A stretch of 35,814 nucleotides of DNA. Source: an uncultured Verrucomicrobiota bacterium (lineage in GTDB: Bacteria; Verrucomicrobiota; Verrucomicrobiia; Opitutales; Seribacteraceae). The notes under the pieces are model-generated. The model did not search any database and was not told the origin of the DNA. It worked only from the letters and a program-made list of their open reading frames with translations. Made by a program: the position numbers and the translations under genes. The stretch spans positions 1 through 35,814 of the forward strand of contig CACMZN010000021.1 in the NCBI GenBank assembly GCA_902618175.1, given 5' to 3'. Every line of letters starts with the position of its first letter. Position 1 is the stretch's first letter. Below are positions 33,501-35,814 of this stretch, one piece after another.

Positions 33501-35814
33501 CGGGGGGAGGAAAAGTGCATCGGGTGCAGATGGTCGACAACGGACAGGGTTACCGGAATACAGCCTCCACCACGCAAGGTCTTCAATCCCTCATATCCTT
33601 GGAAGGAGACGGAGTGGATACCAATGCAGATGGATTTGCCGATGCAGTAGTCAATCCAGCACGCATTTATTTGAGCTCGGAAGGAGGGGTTTATCTGGAA
33701 CAGAGATTCGACGTCGAGATCCTATCCACCACCAGTCTTGCCACCACGGTTCTGACTATCAGCGACGCCAATAAGTCAATTCAGATTGATTTTGCCGACA
33801 ACACCGCTCTGCCCTTTACCATAGGAATCGGTTCGGGAGCCACCTTGTCGGGCATTCGGGATGAATTGATTTCCATCATCGACACACAGTGGTTGGACCC
33901 GGCAGATCTGCTAGCGGGTCCGCACATCGAGGACAATTCCACCGGGGGAACCTCCTTTACCTTCTCCGCATTGTCGGGCAGCTTCTCGACCAACAATCCA
34001 TCCTCCATACAAATCACTGCCCAAAGCAACTTGTTGTTCAGCGGCGACGGGTTTACTCGGGCAACTCCGGTCGTGGCTCCACCACCGGTCATCCATGGAT
34101 ATTCCGAGATCTTATCCGGCACCAACGTCACCACGGGTTCCAATTCACGCCAACTTTATACCCTGGCGACCGATCAGGAATCCGACGACGTCTATCTTTT
34201 CGATGCGGATACCAATGCCTCTCAGCGGATCAGCCGCAGCACCTTCGGATATCCGGTTAATTTTCTTCCCACGGGAACCACTACCATGCCCAGCAACCGA
34301 TTCCCCTCGATTAGTGGGGACGGACGTCACGTCTACTTCAGTTCCGATGCCTCCGGTCAAGGCGGATTGGCGTTTGGTTCAACCAACCGATTGCCCACCG
34401 ACGACAACCAGGTCCGCGACATTTACCATCATGACCGCAAGATCAACCAGCTTCCAAGCGGAATTGGCACCGTCAATCTACTCTTTCCCACCGATGGGCT
34501 TTCCTTCTCCTTTGCTCCGGAATCCTCGATTCCTGTGATTGCGGAGGTCGATTCCGACCTCAGCATCATCACCAGCGTGCGAATGATTCTCAATCAGACG
34601 GATTTCGGACCCCTGACTGAATTCGGAGGAGGACAAAATGCCAGCTTTTCTTCCCAACGCTACACCTCCACCCTCACCCCTCCTCGTTCAGGAATTCATT
34701 TCCTCAGGGTCGTTGCCTATGATGCATCCGGCAAGGAAATTGCCACCAGTCCGCTCGTACGCATTTCGGTGGCTGAATTCACCGGATCCCTCACCCCCAC
34801 GGTCACTCTTGAGCCGCCCTTTGCGGATTCCTTGACTTCCACCTCGGTTCTTCCTCTTTCCGCCCAAGGATCTGATGCCGACGGATCCCTGGTGGGCATT
34901 CAATACTACGTTGACGGGGCAGCCTACGGGAATGAAGTTTTTCGTTCCCCAGCGCTGGATCAGAATCAGCAAAACTATCCCATTCAGCTTTCCTTCACCT
35001 CTTCCGGAGTAAAGAGCGTTTTCGTTATTGGTCGGGACAACAGCGGAAATTACGTGGCCTCTGATATACGCAACCTCTCCATCACCACCGGTTCCACTCC
35101 ACCTTCCATTTCCTTTCAATCCCAGTTTGCGGGTCTTTCCTTGAGTAATTCCGACTTCGACGTGTTTGATCTTGACGGGTCGAACGGACTGCAGACCTTG
35201 AATCTCAATGAGCCCGTGGGCGAAGGATACCTGGTTGCTCCACGGGTGGACGTGTCCGGTATCGGATCCGGCGCCGAGGTGGTTGCCGTGGTCGATCTTA
35301 ACGTCAGTTCCGCAACCTATGGAAAGATAACGGATCTCAACGTCTCTACCGCAGGCAGCGGATACAGCGTGGAAACAACCTCCTTTTCCATCGTTCCCCT
35401 AATTCGGTCAATCGGGTTTGGCACTTCTGCCGAAGTCGAAGTCACATTTGCGACGGATGCTAATGGTAGTCGAATACCGCAACAGGTCATATTGAGTCGA
35501 AACGTCGATGGATCCCCCATTGTAGGGAATGGGTATGCAATTGCCCCACTGTTATTCTTGAACATCCCTTCAGGGATTGTACAATTTTCCAGCATTCCGA
35601 GACTTCCCTTGCGAGTCACCGCCAATTCCTCCTCGGTAGACCCGTCGACATTTCCTCGTACCGGCATAGATCGTGCAATTTTGGATGCTTTTCTGATTGG
35701 AGGCTTTACCCAATCCCCTTATTTCTTCGACTTCAACGTCACTCAAACTCAGGAAATCGTAGAAAGCGTAAGTCTGGTGGTGGATGGAATCGTGGAGGAG
35801 ACCAAGACGGCCCC
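30545..35814 (+). CDS. Second giant exported protein with CARDB-like, TolB-type propeller and Ig-like domains, partial
   Basis: The frame starts at an ATG overlapping the previous stop (ATGA) and stays open to the right edge, giving at least 1756 codons without a stop. A signal peptide is clear (LKIKSLFLYPAILFASISVF, cleavage near residue 24). Two or three CARDB-like adhesion domains follow (for example IPNLAVTSLSTSESS near residue 158 and LRVDPDSFYG near 300). Then come TolB/PD40-type propeller blades, each with the pattern PRISADGSTVVFHSMANDL, ISGDGSTIAYRSKATNLV, PSISYDGKSIVYSTQSSNL or PSISGDGRHVYFSSDASG (about 32076-34380), with GxGY beta-motifs inserted between them. Two Ig-like domains follow (about 34500-35090), then more GxGY motifs. 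Its role is unknown; the likely place is the cell surface or outside, acting with the giant protein encoded upstream. Base composition is more GC-rich than at the left end of the window. Confidence 0.88.
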   Translation, partial: MRHLKIKSLFLYPAILFASISVFAQNSDLRIDFVGDPPTQVLIGSTFSISAQVSLDVNGTTAVPAGQTVTAFLQLRSPDGLILASHTETWNGFPETGRSSFLDNDPRTIEQVLFQIPWSEAQKWTDTAQWTIVAQVQGAATENDLSDNTVSHSFSLEIPNLAVTSLSTSESSYLPDSEVTAVVSVKNVGLVRTQEGVFFPLVARLLRNGSTVDQESIVLPFVDQGVTPSMEADQEYSQIEIPNLRIPADAAISDTFTLEAVVDPAFAFQGQIVYETVEDAEASDNRSEVPITINAGTVQLRVDPDSFYGDVGTFRGLDPIRISFSIRNEGTASMGTGDSFTAQVLLSETDTVLNMARSFVLREFDLGQSGLGANLKPNETINLDWIQQLPDNYEGDYYLVVRITDNSNGGADSFPLSNTPVVSLTSKNAGTTFMQAPGRTVDLERPHANGDGTTYVYERAPSSGIDVYKQIYLRNRFLESDPPENLPSGNLTDHGTLLSESILGTGQRANGNSHRPRISADGSTVVFHSMANDLVFGDNNGQSDVFIYSVQQDQLKRVMDFNNLAEANGGSFYADVNGDGTKVVFESVATNLQTSGVATSGRQIFLLDMTQGENGTIRAITSGNGDSARPTIDDAGKYVTFSSDATNLNATNLSSDENGQTDVFVFNTEDNSTHCVSLNYFGIAAIGGVSDQAEISGDGSTIAYRSKATNLVTGKGISSIEVVGGGVGYLGNPTIVVTDSTGTGSGAVLSLQNGTDAYGQIQVNGVTILDAGRDYREPVVTVVPDPNQPAPVWTATIVAHLSHPEGDLYKIKVADLNGTTTNAGSVPLYSVRISEKDGVGGDMPSRDPSISYDGKSIVYSTQSSNLLDLNVTRADGSVYYNAPVRQALAEAVLVGGIGEIEVQDSGSGYQSGFLRIEDFSGSGSGAVASYQVDSFGRISSITMVAAGADYDLDSTVVSVDNPRGGTGFVAGEVRFPKESGIGQNRAGGGKVHRVQMVDNGQGYRNTASTTQGLQSLISLEGDGVDTNADGFADAVVNPARIYLSSEGGVYLEQRFDVEILSTTSLATTVLTISDANKSIQIDFADNTALPFTIGIGSGATLSGIRDELISIIDTQWLDPADLLAGPHIEDNSTGGTSFTFSALSGSFSTNNPSSIQITAQSNLLFSGDGFTRATPVVAPPPVIHGYSEILSGTNVTTGSNSRQLYTLATDQESDDVYLFDADTNASQRISRSTFGYPVNFLPTGTTTMPSNRFPSISGDGRHVYFSSDASGQGGLAFGSTNRLPTDDNQVRDIYHHDRKINQLPSGIGTVNLLFPTDGLSFSFAPESSIPVIAEVDSDLSIITSVRMILNQTDFGPLTEFGGGQNASFSSQRYTSTLTPPRSGIHFLRVVAYDASGKEIATSPLVRISVAEFTGSLTPTVTLEPPFADSLTSTSVLPLSAQGSDADGSLVGIQYYVDGAAYGNEVFRSPALDQNQQNYPIQLSFTSSGVKSVFVIGRDNSGNYVASDIRNLSITTGSTPPSISFQSQFAGLSLSNSDFDVFDLDGSNGLQTLNLNEPVGEGYLVAPRVDVSGIGSGAEVVAVVDLNVSSATYGKITDLNVSTAGSGYSVETTSFSIVPLIRSIGFGTSAEVEVTFATDANGSRIPQQVILSRNVDGSPIVGNGYAIAPLLFLNIPSGIVQFSSIPRLPLRVTANSSSVDPSTFPRTGIDRAILDAFLIGGFTQSPYFFDFNVTQTQEIVESVSLVVDGIVEETKTA
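32694..33650 (+). repeat. Cluster of GxGY beta-motifs inserted between propeller blades
   Basis: Successive units read ISSIEVVGGGVGYLGNPTIV, GVTILDAGRDYREPVVTV, GEIEVQDSGSGYQSGFLRI, ISSITMVAAGADYDLDSTVV and VHRVQMVDNGQGYRNTAST. Each is two strands around G-x-G/D-Y, commonly followed by a GSGSGAV-type turn. The same unit recurs in the upstream giant protein. Confidence 0.7.
35220..35450 (+). repeat. Further GxGY beta-motifs in the second giant protein
   Basis: The units are GEGYLVAPRVDVSGIGSGAE and ITDLNVSTAGSGYSVETTSF, with a related GNGYAIAPLL just after (about 35529). They match the cluster at 32694-33650. Confidence 0.65.

Noticed and set aside
1-35814. CRISPR arrays, insertion sequences, tRNA or rRNA genes
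   Set aside because: No regularly spaced direct repeats, no transposase frame or terminal inverted repeats, and no cloverleaf or rRNA-like sequence were seen.

Overview
The window looks like a piece of a Verrucomicrobiota chromosome, probably from the marine Opitutae/Puniceicoccales side of the phylum. This rests mainly on a five-gene block (6333-14958) whose order, sizes and membrane topology match, from memory, the Akkermansia muciniphila Amuc_1102-Amuc_1098 pilus/secretin locus. It is supported by giant multidomain surface proteins and by a Trp/Tyr-rich C-terminal module of a kind I associate with that group. The assignment is an inference; no rRNA or tRNA is present.

Left part (1-6256), core metabolism. 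The C-terminal end of an FtsB/DivIC-type division protein runs in from the left edge. A phospho-sugar mutase follows, broken by one extra C in a C7 run. Converging on it from the minus strand, in transcription order, are a Nudix hydrolase, pyruvate dehydrogenase E1-alpha, E1-beta and the E2 acyltransferase (pdhA-pdhB-pdhC), tightly packed and probably one operon. No E3 gene is present.

Middle (6257-14958), an envelope-spanning machine. A 76-bp divergent intergenic region separates the pdh operon from an exported small protein, a PilM-PilN-like fusion, two single-pass membrane proteins (Amuc_1100-like and Amuc_1099-like) and a large secretin with a helical N-terminal half. No pilin, assembly ATPase or prepilin peptidase lies in the window.

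Right part (15111-35814), surface proteins. A single 5145-residue gene encodes an N-terminal membrane segment, a C-type-lectin-like domain, a metzincin-type zinc protease site, PKD-like and two LamG-like domains, calcium-binding repeats, Ig/cadherin-like domains, a 370-residue Ser/Thr/Glu-rich stalk and a Trp-rich C-terminus. It overlaps by ATGA with a second exported giant protein (at least 1756 residues, running off the right edge) that has CARDB-like domains, TolB-type propeller repeats and Ig-like domains. Both carry a recurring GxGY beta-motif and many D/E-X-N-X-S/T sequons, which are rare in the other genes of the window. The most attractive hypothesis is that the secretin block and the two giant proteins form one surface system, possibly glycosylated; this is not proven by sequence alone. 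No mobile elements, CRISPR arrays or RNA genes were seen, and no stretch without a gene exceeds 300 bases.
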